In this document: positions 8,699 through 16,697 of the stretch, in pieces
Position numbering within the stretch: the stretch's first letter is position 1
How the letters are laid out: every line of letters begins with the position of its first letter
NCBI RefSeq assembly: GCF_007991635.1
Contig: NZ_BJYS01000002.1
Coordinates: forward strand, 124,001 to 188,000
Source: Adhaeribacter aerolatus
Lineage (GTDB): Bacteria; Bacteroidota; Bacteroidia; Cytophagales; Hymenobacteraceae
Length of the DNA stretch: 64,000 nucleotides
Direction of reading: 5' to 3'
Notes under the pieces: generated by a model
Database searches by the model: none
What the model was told of the DNA's origin: nothing
What the model saw: only the letters and a program-made list of their open reading frames with translations
Translations under genes and position numbers: made by a program

Positions 8699-10102
8699 AT
8701 GAAATACGACGTAACAGTTATTGGTTCCGGGCCGGGTGGGTATGTGGCAGCAGTTCGCTGCGCGCAACTGGGCTTAAAAACGGCTATTATCGAGAAATAT
8801 AACGTTTTGGGTGGTACCTGCTTAAACGTAGGCTGTATTCCTTCCAAAGCCCTGCTCGATTCTTCGGAGCATTACCATAATGCAGCCCACACCTTTAAAA
8901 CGCACGGTATTGAACTGGATAACCTAAAGGTGAACCTGGAGCAAATGATTAAGCGCAAAGCCGATGTTATTAAATCTAACAACGACGGTATCTCTTTTTT
9001 AATGAAAAAAAATAAGATTGATACCTACTTTGGCTTAGGCTCTTTTGTCGATAAAAACTGCATTAAAATAACCGGCACCGACGGCCAAGTGCAGGAAATC
9101 GAAACCGATAAAACCATTATTGCCACCGGTTCCAAACCTACCATTCTGCCCTTTATTCCGGTAGATAAGCAACGCATTATTACTTCAACCGAAGCTTTAA
9201 CCCTGACCGAAGTGCCCAAGCACATGGTTATTATTGGCGGTGGTGTTATTGGCTTGGAGTTAGGTTCGGTATACGCCCGCCTGGGTTCTAAAATTACCGT
9301 TGTAGAATTTCTGGATTCGATTATTCCGACCATGGACCGGGCCTTGGGCAAAGAACTGCAGCGGGTATTAAAGAAAATCTTAGGCTTCGAATTCTTCTTC
9401 CAGCACAAAGTTACGGGCGCTACTAATACAGGTGCCGGCGTAACGGTTACCGCCGAGAACCCGAAAGGCGAAACGGTTACTTTTGAAGGTGATTATTGCC
9501 TCGTATCTATTGGCCGTAAACCATACACTGATGGCTTAGGGCTGGAGAATGCCGGTGTGCAAATGGGTGAGCGCGGTATGATTGCCGTAAACGATCATCT
9601 GGAAACCAACGTACCCGGCATATTTGCTATTGGCGATGTGGTGCGGGGTGCCATGCTGGCGCACAAAGCCGAAGAAGAAGGCGTTTTAGTAGCCGAATAT
9701 ATTACCGGTCAGAAGCCGCACATTAACTACAACCTGATACCGGGGGTAGTATATACCTGGCCCGAAGTAGCCGGCGTGGGTTACACCGAAGAGCAATTGA
9801 AAGAACAAGGCCGCGCTTATAAAACCGGTTCGTTTCCGTTCAAAGCCTCCGGTCGGGCCAAAGCCAGCATGGATACGGATGGCTTTGTGAAAGTACTGGC
9901 CGATAAAGAAACCGACGAAATATTGGGCGTGCACATGATTGGGCCGCGCATTGCCGACTTAATTGCAGAAGCCGTAGTAGCGATGGAGTTCCGGGCTTCC
10001 GCCGAAGATATTGCCCGCATGAGCCACGCGCACCCTACTTATACCGAAGCCATGAAAGAAGCTTGTCTAGCGGCGACCGAGAATCGAGCTATTCATATTT
10101 AA
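8699..10102 (+). CDS. lpdA: Dihydrolipoyl dehydrogenase (E3)
   Basis: 467 residues, normal length for a class I pyridine-nucleotide disulfide oxidoreductase. It reoxidises dihydrolipoamide on E2 and reduces NAD+. The FAD-binding GSGPGG lies at 9-14, and the redox disulfide Cys41/Cys46 is in GGTCLNVGCIPSK. A second GxGxxG for NAD is in IIGGGVIGLELGS (about 179-191). The C-terminal HAHPTYTE supplies the His445-Glu450 pair. The gene is 109 bp past sucB, behind a probable terminator, so it may be transcribed both by read-through and on its own. E3 is often shared with pyruvate dehydrogenase and the glycine cleavage system, which would suit partly separate expression. Confidence 0.97.
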   Translation: MKYDVTVIGSGPGGYVAAVRCAQLGLKTAIIEKYNVLGGTCLNVGCIPSKALLDSSEHYHNAAHTFKTHGIELDNLKVNLEQMIKRKADVIKSNNDGISFLMKKNKIDTYFGLGSFVDKNCIKITGTDGQVQEIETDKTIIATGSKPTILPFIPVDKQRIITSTEALTLTEVPKHMVIIGGGVIGLELGSVYARLGSKITVVEFLDSIIPTMDRALGKELQRVLKKILGFEFFFQHKVTGATNTGAGVTVTAENPKGETVTFEGDYCLVSIGRKPYTDGLGLENAGVQMGERGMIAVNDHLETNVPGIFAIGDVVRGAMLAHKAEEEGVLVAEYITGQKPHINYNLIPGVVYTWPEVAGVGYTEEQLKEQGRAYKTGSFPFKASGRAKASMDTDGFVKVLADKETDEILGVHMIGPRIADLIAEAVVAMEFRASAEDIARMSHAHPTYTEAMKEACLAATENRAIHI

Positions 10103-10123
10103 AATAGCTAATCTTAATAATGT

Positions 10124-10163
10124 AAAAGGCCTAGGTGTATCGCTCCTGGGCCTTTTAATTTTA
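10124..10163 (+). terminator. Intrinsic terminator after lpdA
   Basis: AAAAGGCCTAGG pairs with CCTGGGCCTTTT (one wobble) around an 9-bp loop, followed by TTTTAATTTTAA. It closes the E1-E2-E3 cluster. Confidence 0.8.
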
Positions 10164-10726
10164 ATACCATCGATACAATATAGGCTTATATAAGGTCAGA
10201 TATTCAGCTCTCAGGAATGCAGGTGGATATATTGGGAGCACCATTATTAAAACTAGTTAGTATAAAGGACCTGCCATAGCTGAAAATATAAATCATTCCA
10301 CCCCACCAGTTATTCCGCAGGAATCTTCTGCCTAAAAAGCGTTACAGGCAAATACCAGTCCTGATTTATTACCTGTTTATTCAACTTATGCAGAAGATTC
10401 TTAACAGAATGACTGGTTGAATAAGCTTTTTGTTGTGCTCCTATGGAACCTGGAATTTACTATTTGGTATAATTTACTGGTAAGGTTTAAAAAATTTTGT
10501 GGATTAAGGCAACCTCGTACATCTTAATTGCATCTGAATAATATTCATGCCTTTTAAATTAAAAATCCAGAGGTTTAAAATAAATAGCAGAAGTTTTACG
10601 GTTATATAATAAAAAGAAATAATATAAATAATTTGTATTTATATAAATTAAGCCGCTAATTTGTATTGCATACTACTGGGTTAAACCAACAAGTATTCTA
10701 ATATATTATTTATACCAGAAAGCTTT
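10164..10726. other. Intergenic region with a long imperfect hairpin
   Basis: No gene seen. An imperfect inverted repeat pairs 10300-10335 with 10386-10420, sharing GAATCTTCTGC and CCAGT. Inside it ACAGGCAAATA pairs loosely with TATTACCTGT. It could be a decayed mobile-element end pair or a structured RNA. The last 170 bp are very AT-rich and probably contain the promoter of the ABC cluster. Confidence 0.35.
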
Positions 10727-11419
10727 ATGATTCAGCTAAAAGACATTCATAAATATTATGCGGTCGCCCAGAACAAGCTGCACGTGCTGAAAGGAATTGA
10801 TTTGCATATTCGGGAAGGCGAGTTGGTTTCGATTATGGGTTCGTCGGGTTCTGGCAAATCTACGCTGCTGAATATTTTAGGTATTTTGGATGATTACGAT
10901 AAAGGCGATTATTATTTGGCCGGTACTCATATTAGAAACCTTTCGCAAACGAAAGCGGCCTTTTACCGGAATAAATTTCTGGGTTTTGTTTTTCAGTCTT
11001 TTAACCTGCTTTCTTTTAAGAACGCCATGGAAAACGTGGCTTTGCCGCTTTATTACCAAAAGGTAGGCCGACGCGAGCGCAACAAACTGGCCCTGGAATA
11101 TTTAGACCGGGTAGGACTAAAAGACTGGGCGGAGCACTCCCCGAACGAAATGTCGGGTGGACAACGGCAACGGGTAGCGATTGCCCGCGCGCTCATCAGC
11201 AAACCCAAACTCATTCTGGCCGATGAGCCCACCGGAGCGCTGGATACCCAAACTTCTTACGAAGTAATGGAAATATTTAAAGAGGTAAACCTACAGGGCA
11301 TGACGGTGGTAATTGTAACCCACGAAAATGATATTGCTGCCCAAACGCATCGGGTTATCCGCCTGAAAGATGGTCTGATAATAAATGAAACGGAGAACGT
11401 TGAGCTTTACAACAGTTAA
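10727..11419 (+). CDS. ABC transporter ATPase, MacB/LolD type
   Basis: 230 residues, a single nucleotide-binding domain. The Walker A motif GSSGSGKST lies near residues 38-46, the signature is MSGGQRQRVAIARA, and Walker B is LILADEPTGALD, typical of the MacB/LolD/FtsE group. It hydrolyses ATP on the cytoplasmic face to drive FtsX-like permeases. Two such permeases (12088 and 13896) and a periplasmic adaptor (15252) follow on the same strand, so it very probably powers a tripartite-type export or extracytoplasmic pump. Substrate unknown. The first gene after the ATPase is a small secreted protein rather than a permease. Confidence 0.93.
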   Translation: MIQLKDIHKYYAVAQNKLHVLKGIDLHIREGELVSIMGSSGSGKSTLLNILGILDDYDKGDYYLAGTHIRNLSQTKAAFYRNKFLGFVFQSFNLLSFKNAMENVALPLYYQKVGRRERNKLALEYLDRVGLKDWAEHSPNEMSGGQRQRVAIARALISKPKLILADEPTGALDTQTSYEVMEIFKEVNLQGMTVVIVTHENDIAAQTHRVIRLKDGLIINETENVELYNS

Positions 11420-11459
11420 TATTTAGCTACTATTCAGCATAAATTAAAAACTTAAAATT

Positions 11460-11861
11460 ATGCAGCCCCTCAGGATTTTTTCAGTAGCCTTTTTCTTACT
11501 AACCTTCTCCTGGACGATTGCCTTGGGTCAGGCTGTTAATGAAGATTTAATAATCGGTAAATGGAAGTTTGTTAAAGCAACGACAGGTCAGACGGAAATA
11601 GCGTTCCGATATAATGGTGATCCGCTCCTTACTTTCGAAAAAGGCGGACATTGGATTACGGAAGACACTAATCCGAAATACAGGCAGAGCGGCAGTTGGA
11701 AGATAGAAAATAATCTTTTGATAAGAGATCCGGAAGTATCCGGATTGGGAGATATCGGGTCTTACGCCAGAGTTATAGATAAATTAACCAAAACTGACTT
11801 GGTGTTTTATGCACCTGATAACGGAGACCGTACCTTCACTTTTTATTTTACGAAGTTATAA
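11460..11861 (+). CDS. Small secreted lipocalin-like protein
   Basis: 133 residues. Residues 1-23 form a signal peptide ending ALGQA, so the mature part is extracytoplasmic. The rest has the pattern of short Bacteroidota lipocalin-like domains: IIGKWKFVKAT at the N-terminus, then alternating hydrophobic strands (LLTFEKGGHWI, SGSWKIENNLLIR) and a final FTFYFTKL. Such folds bind small hydrophobic ligands, but no ligand can be read from the sequence. It lies 40 bp after the ABC ATPase and ahead of the permeases, which suggests co-expression with the exporter. A link to the transported substrate is only inference. Confidence 0.6.
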   Translation: MQPLRIFSVAFFLLTFSWTIALGQAVNEDLIIGKWKFVKATTGQTEIAFRYNGDPLLTFEKGGHWITEDTNPKYRQSGSWKIENNLLIRDPEVSGLGDIGSYARVIDKLTKTDLVFYAPDNGDRTFTFYFTKL

Positions 11862-11940
11862 TATTTAATTTTTAGATAATGCTACTTAGTTTTTCATAAT
11901 GAACAAATATTAATATAATGGAGGTATAAGTAACTCACCT

Positions 11941-11999
11941 TTGTCATTCAGGAGGAAACTATTTGGTTGTCTGCTAGATAGTTTCCTCCTGAATGACAA
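11941..11999. repeat. Dispersed palindromic repeat, copy A
   Basis: TTGTCATTCAGGAGGAAACT (11941-11960) pairs perfectly with 11980-11999 over 20 bp around a 19-bp loop. Related copies are at 16481, 47145 and 63508. It lies between the lipocalin-like gene and the first permease and could act as a terminator or attenuator inside the cluster. Confidence 0.85.
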
Positions 12000-12087
12000 G
12001 TGTGAACTCCTATAAGTTATAAGTTATTATTTGAAGTAACCAGCAATTAGCACCTAGCAATCAGCAATAAATATACAGCAATAACCC

Positions 12088-13335
12088 ATGTTTGATTTAG
12101 ATAAATGGCAGGAAATATTAGGCACGATGCGCAAAAACAAGCTGCGTACCTTCCTGACGGCTTTTGGCGTTTTCTGGGGAATATTTATGCTGGTTTTATT
12201 ACTGGGCGTTGGTAAAGGCTTGGAAAACGGCATTTTTAACCGCTTTGGCGATGGGGCTAAAAACAGCATTTTCATCTCGAACGGCCGCACTTCTTTGGCA
12301 CACCAAGGCTTAGCCCCAGGCCGCGAAATAAATTTTACGAACGATGATATTGCGGCTATTGAGCGGGAGGTAAACAATTTAAAAATTATTGCGCCCCGCA
12401 ACCGGCTCTTCGGCGAATTTACCATTAACTACCAAAAGCAAAACGGCTCTTACCAGGTATTTGGCGCTACTGACCAATTCTTTAAACTAAACGGCGAAAA
12501 ACTAAACAAGGGCCGTTTGCTAAACCCCAACGACGATCGCGAAAAACGCAAAGTAATTGTGTTGGGCGAAACTGTCAAGAATGTTTTGTTCGGCGACTCG
12601 GTGAATGCGGTGGGCGAATATGTAAATATTAAAGGTATTTACTTTAAAGTGGTAGGGATATTTAATGCCACCGGCAACAACAAAGGCCGGCGGGAAGAGC
12701 GGGCATATATTCCGTTTACCACGCTGCAAACCGCTTTTAACCAGCCCAACAAAGTGCAGATGCTGGCGTTGGTAGCCCAGGATGGCATTCCGGCCGATGA
12801 AATTGAAAAACGCGTACGCAAAGTACTGGCTACCCGCCATAAATTCTCGGAAGAGGATCCATTGGCCCTGGATGTAAACAACAACGAGCGCGAACTGAAG
12901 CAATTCAATGGCTTGTTCAGCGGCATCCGCACCTTCGTCTGGATTGTGGGCATTGGTACTTTAATTGCCGGCATTGTGGGCGTAAGTAATATTATGCTCA
13001 TTATTGTAAAAGAACGTACCCGCGAAATTGGTGTCCGCAAAGCTTTAGGTGCCACGCCTTTCTCCGTAGTAAGCCTGATTTTACAAGAATCTATTGTTAT
13101 CACGGCTTTTTCGGGTTACCTCGGTTTGCTGGCCGGCGCGGGTTTATTAGATGGCATAAGGTATTTATTAGAGTCAAGTGGGGCCGAGTTGCCCTTTTTT
13201 GCCCGGCCCGAAGTAGATGTGGAAGTTGCCATTGCCGCTACTGTTGTGCTGGTAATTTCGGGTGCTATCGCTGGTTTGGTACCTGCCCTGAAAGCTGCCA
13301 ATATTAAACCTATCGAAGCCTTACGCGCCGACTAA
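12088..13335 (+). CDS. ABC transporter permease, MacB/FtsX type (first copy)
   Basis: 415 residues with the MacB layout: an N-terminal transmembrane helix (about 20-42), a periplasmic MacB-PCD-like domain (about 45-270), then three C-terminal helices of the FtsX domain (about 285-310, 335-360, 375-400). EIGVRKALGATP, near residue 312, is a hallmark of the family. It works with the ATPase at 10727. The permease at 13896 is a paralog starting with nearly the same residues (MFDxDKW), so the pair came from a tandem duplication and may form a heterodimer. The upstream spacer is A/C-rich with no Shine-Dalgarno, usual here. Confidence 0.93.
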   Translation: MFDLDKWQEILGTMRKNKLRTFLTAFGVFWGIFMLVLLLGVGKGLENGIFNRFGDGAKNSIFISNGRTSLAHQGLAPGREINFTNDDIAAIEREVNNLKIIAPRNRLFGEFTINYQKQNGSYQVFGATDQFFKLNGEKLNKGRLLNPNDDREKRKVIVLGETVKNVLFGDSVNAVGEYVNIKGIYFKVVGIFNATGNNKGRREERAYIPFTTLQTAFNQPNKVQMLALVAQDGIPADEIEKRVRKVLATRHKFSEEDPLALDVNNNERELKQFNGLFSGIRTFVWIVGIGTLIAGIVGVSNIMLIIVKERTREIGVRKALGATPFSVVSLILQESIVITAFSGYLGLLAGAGLLDGIRYLLESSGAELPFFARPEVDVEVAIAATVVLVISGAIAGLVPALKAANIKPIEALRAD

Positions 13336-13336
13336 A

Positions 13337-13366
13337 TTGTTGAATTGTTAGATTGTTGGATTGTTG
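13337..13366 (-). repeat. Left inverted 8-bp repeat array beside the four-helix-bundle gene
   Basis: Four 8-bp units; read on the minus strand they are CAACAATC, CAACAATC, TAACAATT, CAACAA. This 30-bp block matches the inverted block at 13811-13840 at 27 of 30 positions. It begins 2 bp after the stop codon of the first permease. Confidence 0.75.
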
Positions 13367-13376
13367 ATTAGTTGTT

Positions 13377-13754
13377 ATGGAGAAAAGATATTTAAGTTTT
13401 GAGGATATTGAAGCTTATAAAGTAGCTTTTCGGTTAAGCAATATGGTGTGGGATATTGTAATACATTGGAATAATTTTTCGAAGGATACGGTAGGAAAAC
13501 AATTTGTGAGAGCAGTAGACAGTATCTCAGCAAATATTGCGGAAGGCTATGGGCGTTATACAAAAAAGGATAAGGTACACTTTTACCGCTATGCGAAAGC
13601 CTCTATTCTGGAAAGCATAGATTGGTTTAAGAAAGCGAAAAGTAGAAAATTGATTTCCGAAGAAGAAGCCAATACGATTGCGTCCGATCTAGAGAAATTA
13701 CCCCGTCTTATCAATTGGCTTATAAAATACACCAACGATAATCTAACAGTTTAA
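13377..13754 (+). CDS. Four-helix-bundle protein (23S rRNA intervening-sequence protein family)
   Basis: 125 residues. The pattern is that of the small four-helix-bundle family (IVP/S23): an early YLSFEDIEAYKVAFRLSNMVW helix region, a central FVRAVDSISANIAEGYGR, then FYRYAKASILESIDW and a final helix ending LINWLIKYTND. The family includes proteins coded inside 23S rRNA intervening sequences and is related to Avd of diversity-generating retroelements; free-standing members have no established function. There is no signal peptide. The gene interrupts a pair of paralogous permease genes and is flanked by inverted arrays of 8-bp repeats, which looks like a small insertion. No reverse transcriptase or variable repeat is nearby. 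Confidence 0.88.
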   Translation: MEKRYLSFEDIEAYKVAFRLSNMVWDIVIHWNNFSKDTVGKQFVRAVDSISANIAEGYGRYTKKDKVHFYRYAKASILESIDWFKKAKSRKLISEEEANTIASDLEKLPRLINWLIKYTNDNLTV

Positions 13755-13794
13755 AAGCACTATTTAACACCACAAGCAACTGAAATTTAATTTT

Positions 13795-13895
13795 CAACCA
13801 TTCAACACCTCAACAATTTAACAATCCAACAATTCAACAATTCAACACTTCAACACTTCAACACTTCAACACTCCAACACTCCAACACTTCAACC
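13795..13895 (+). repeat. Right 8-bp tandem repeat array (CAACAATT/CAACACTT)
   Basis: Twelve consecutive 8-bp units run from CAACCATT at 13795 to a partial CAACC ending at 13895, the base before the ATG of the second permease. Units shift from CAACAATT types to CAACACTT and CAACACTC types. The part 13811-13840 is the inverted partner of 13337-13366. The array also forms the whole 5' leader of the second permease gene. Confidence 0.85.
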
Positions 13896-15146
13896 ATGTT
13901 CGACATAGATAAATGGACCGAAATTTATGCTACGGTTAAGAAGCATAAACTACGTACGGCACTTACCGCCTTTGGGGTATTCTGGGGAATATTTATGCTG
14001 ATTGTGCTGCTAGGTGCTGGCAAAGGCTTGGAGAATGGGGTAGTGAAAGATTTTAACGTAGCGAAAAATGCGGTTTTTGTCTGGACCCAGCGCACGAGTA
14101 TTCCTTACAAAGGCTTAAAAGCGGGCCGCTTTATCCAGATGACGAATGACGACATGGATGCCATTAAACGGGAAATTCCGGAGGTAGCTATTATCAATCC
14201 CAGTACCTCGTTGGGTGGTACTTTTACCGTGAGTTACAAAACCAAAAGTTCTTCTTTTTCGGTGCGCGGCGATTACCCCGAGTTCCGGCAGGTGGAACCT
14301 ATTCTGATTTTAAAAGGCCGTTTTCTGAACCAACTCGATTTAAAAGATAAACGCAAAGTGGCCGTAATCGGGGAGCGGGTAATCGAAGTATTATTTGGGA
14401 AAAACGCGAACCCCATCGGGCAATATATTAATATTAAAAGCGCTTTTTTTAGGGTAGTGGGTGTGTCGCGGGGAACGGGCAAAGGCGAAGACTTAATTCA
14501 GAACGCCCAAACCATTTATATACCCACTACTACCTTGCAGCAAACCTACAACCAGGTAAATAAAATCGGCTACTTTGCCATGACGCCTAAGCCCGGCATA
14601 CCGGCTGCCGTGGTAGAAGAAAAAGTAAAGCAGTTTCTGATGAGCCGACACAAAGTTGACCCCAAAGATTTAAAAGCTTTCGGCTCGGCCAACATCGAAA
14701 AAGAGTTCCGGGAGGTGCAGGGGCTATTTACCGGCATTGCGGCTTTTAGTTGGATTGTGAGCATTGGAACCATTATAGCGGGCATCATTGGCGTGGGCAA
14801 TATTATGCTGATTGTAGTAAAAGAACGCACGAAAGAAATTGGCGTCCGCAAAGCTTTGGGCGCAACGCCCTGGTCCATCATTAGTCTCATTATTCAGGAA
14901 TCGGTGGTAATAACTGGTTTTGCCGGTTACCTGGGCTTGCTGGCCGGCACGGGCGTGGTAGCTTTGATTGATTACCTGATGACGAAATACGAGGTAGATG
15001 CCGGTTTCTTTTCTAACCCGGAAGTAAACGTACCCATTGCCCTGACTGCCGTTTTGCTGCTGGTTTTTACCGGTACACTGGCCGGTTTGATTCCGGCCAC
15101 CAAGGCGGCTCGCGTAAATCCCGTAGAAGCTCTCCGGGATGAATAA
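13896..15146 (+). CDS. ABC transporter permease, MacB/FtsX type (second copy)
   Basis: 416 residues, the same layout as the first permease: one N-terminal helix, a large periplasmic domain and three C-terminal helices. GVRKALGATPWSI marks the FtsX domain, and the C-terminus PATKAARVNPVEALRDE matches PALKAANIKPIEALRAD of the paralog. The start codon directly follows the 8-bp repeat array, so changes in array length would alter leader length but not the reading frame. The adaptor gene follows after 105 bp. Probably works with the ATPase at 10727 and the first permease. Confidence 0.93.
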   Translation: MFDIDKWTEIYATVKKHKLRTALTAFGVFWGIFMLIVLLGAGKGLENGVVKDFNVAKNAVFVWTQRTSIPYKGLKAGRFIQMTNDDMDAIKREIPEVAIINPSTSLGGTFTVSYKTKSSSFSVRGDYPEFRQVEPILILKGRFLNQLDLKDKRKVAVIGERVIEVLFGKNANPIGQYINIKSAFFRVVGVSRGTGKGEDLIQNAQTIYIPTTTLQQTYNQVNKIGYFAMTPKPGIPAAVVEEKVKQFLMSRHKVDPKDLKAFGSANIEKEFREVQGLFTGIAAFSWIVSIGTIIAGIIGVGNIMLIVVKERTKEIGVRKALGATPWSIISLIIQESVVITGFAGYLGLLAGTGVVALIDYLMTKYEVDAGFFSNPEVNVPIALTAVLLLVFTGTLAGLIPATKAARVNPVEALRDE

Positions 15147-15251
15147 ATTGATGATTGCGAATGGTTGAATTGTTAACGACTAATATTTACCTGACCTTTA
15201 ACAACTAACCGCTAAAAACTAACTACTAATAGCTAAACACGAATTACTTCA

Positions 15252-16358
15252 ATGAAAAAGGTTTTATTAGGAATTTTTGGTTTAATTTTTCTGGCTTTGT
15301 CTGGCTGGCTGGGATATTATTTTTATAAAAAATCGAACACCGACCCCATTGTTTATAAAACCGAAAAGCCTTTCGTAACAAATATTATAAAGAAAACAGT
15401 GGCTATGGGTTCTATTGTGCCCCGGCGGGAAGTGCAGATTAAATCACAGGTATCGGGTATAATTGAGGAACTCTATGTAGAGGCGGGCCAGGTAGTTAAA
15501 GCCGGACAACTCATTGCGAAAATCCGGATTGTGCCGAACGTAGTAAATGTAAATAATGCCCAAACTACTTTGCAAACGGCCCGCATCAACTACGCCGAAG
15601 CCCAGAAAGAATTAGCCCGCCAGCAGGGTTTATTCGAACAGAAAGTAATTCCGGAGCAGGAATTTAATCGGTTTCGGGTAGATGCCCGATTGAAAAAAGA
15701 AGCTTTGGAATCGGCGGAAAGTAATTTACAGATTGCCATGCGGGGTGCTTCACGGCGTACCGGTTCGGCTTCCAACTCGGTATATTCTACCGTAGATGGC
15801 ATGTTGCTGGATGTGCCCGTAAAAGCCGGCGGTTCGGTAATTGAACGCAACAACTTTAACGAAGGCACCACCATTGCCACCGTCGCCGATATGAAAAGCC
15901 TTATTTTTGAAGGCAAGATAGACGAATCAGAAGTAGGTAAAATCCGGGAAGGCATGGACCTGGACTTAACCATTGGTGCCATCGAAGGCCGAACTTTCCG
16001 GGCCAAACTGGAATATATTGCGCCCAAAGGCGTACTCGAAGAAGGTGCCATTAAATTTCAGGTGCGGGCCAAGGTGTTGCTCGATGATAAAGATTTTATC
16101 CGGGCCGGTTATAGTGCCAATGCCGATATTGTGCTGGATAAAAAAGACAGCGTACTCGCTATTAAAGAAAGCCTGTTGCAGTTTGGCAAGGACAGCACTT
16201 TTGTAGAAGTAGAAACGGCACCGCAGCAATTTGAGAAACGCCTGGTTAAAACCGGTATTTCGGATGGCATTAATATTGAAGTAGTTTCGGGTATCTCGAA
16301 AGAAGATAAAGTGAAAGTGAAAGAGCCGGAAGCAGATGAAAAAAAAAGTAATACCTAA
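15252..16358 (+). CDS. Periplasmic adaptor (membrane-fusion) protein, MacA/HlyD type
   Basis: 368 residues. An N-terminal membrane helix (about 4-25) anchors it in the inner membrane. A split biotinyl-lipoyl domain begins EVQIKSQVSGIIEELYVEAG. A helical hairpin (about 95-160, with NNAQTTLQTARINYAEAQKE) and then beta-barrel and membrane-proximal domains follow. This is the adaptor that links FtsX/MacB-type permeases to the cell envelope. It is last in the ABC cluster. No outer-membrane TolC-like gene is nearby, so the outer-membrane partner must be coded elsewhere. The C-terminal tail is rich in Lys and Glu. Confidence 0.92.
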   Translation: MKKVLLGIFGLIFLALSGWLGYYFYKKSNTDPIVYKTEKPFVTNIIKKTVAMGSIVPRREVQIKSQVSGIIEELYVEAGQVVKAGQLIAKIRIVPNVVNVNNAQTTLQTARINYAEAQKELARQQGLFEQKVIPEQEFNRFRVDARLKKEALESAESNLQIAMRGASRRTGSASNSVYSTVDGMLLDVPVKAGGSVIERNNFNEGTTIATVADMKSLIFEGKIDESEVGKIREGMDLDLTIGAIEGRTFRAKLEYIAPKGVLEEGAIKFQVRAKVLLDDKDFIRAGYSANADIVLDKKDSVLAIKESLLQFGKDSTFVEVETAPQQFEKRLVKTGISDGINIEVVSGISKEDKVKVKEPEADEKKSNT

Positions 16359-16480
16359 ATAAAGTAGCCGAACAAATAGCAATCGGAAGCTTAATTTCAA
16401 TTTTCTGGATAACTTATTTTAAGTAATATTCATCTGTTTATTTTATTTATACACTGTTTATTAGCTTTTGGAGGCTACTC

Positions 16481-16539
16481 CTGTTATTCAGGAGGAAACT
16501 TTTTGGCAGGTAGCTAAATAGTTTCTTCCTGAATGACAG
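16481..16539. repeat. Dispersed palindromic repeat, copy B
   Basis: CTGTTATTCAGGAGGAAACT pairs with 16520-16539 at 18 of 20 positions, with loop TTTTGGCAGGTAGCTAAAT. It lies 122 bp after the adaptor stop codon. The rest of 16359-16697 shows no gene. Confidence 0.85.
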
Positions 16540-16697
16540 TGGTGGGTTACTTTAACACCTATTCTTTAAGTATCTTCGTAAAGAAGCTTCTGCGTATAAA
16601 CCAAAATCAAGATTTAAATATTGGCGTTAGCTGCGACAATGTATATTGTTCGTGAAATTTGCCAGTAAATCTAATGGCCCAAACCTAGGTCTCACTT

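Noticed and set aside
13377-13754. Four-helix-bundle gene considered as Avd of a diversity-generating retroelement
   Set aside because: No reverse transcriptase, template repeat or variable repeat is visible in the window.
13795-13895. Tandem repeat considered as a CRISPR array
   Set aside because: Units are 8 bp with no spacers and no cas genes are present.
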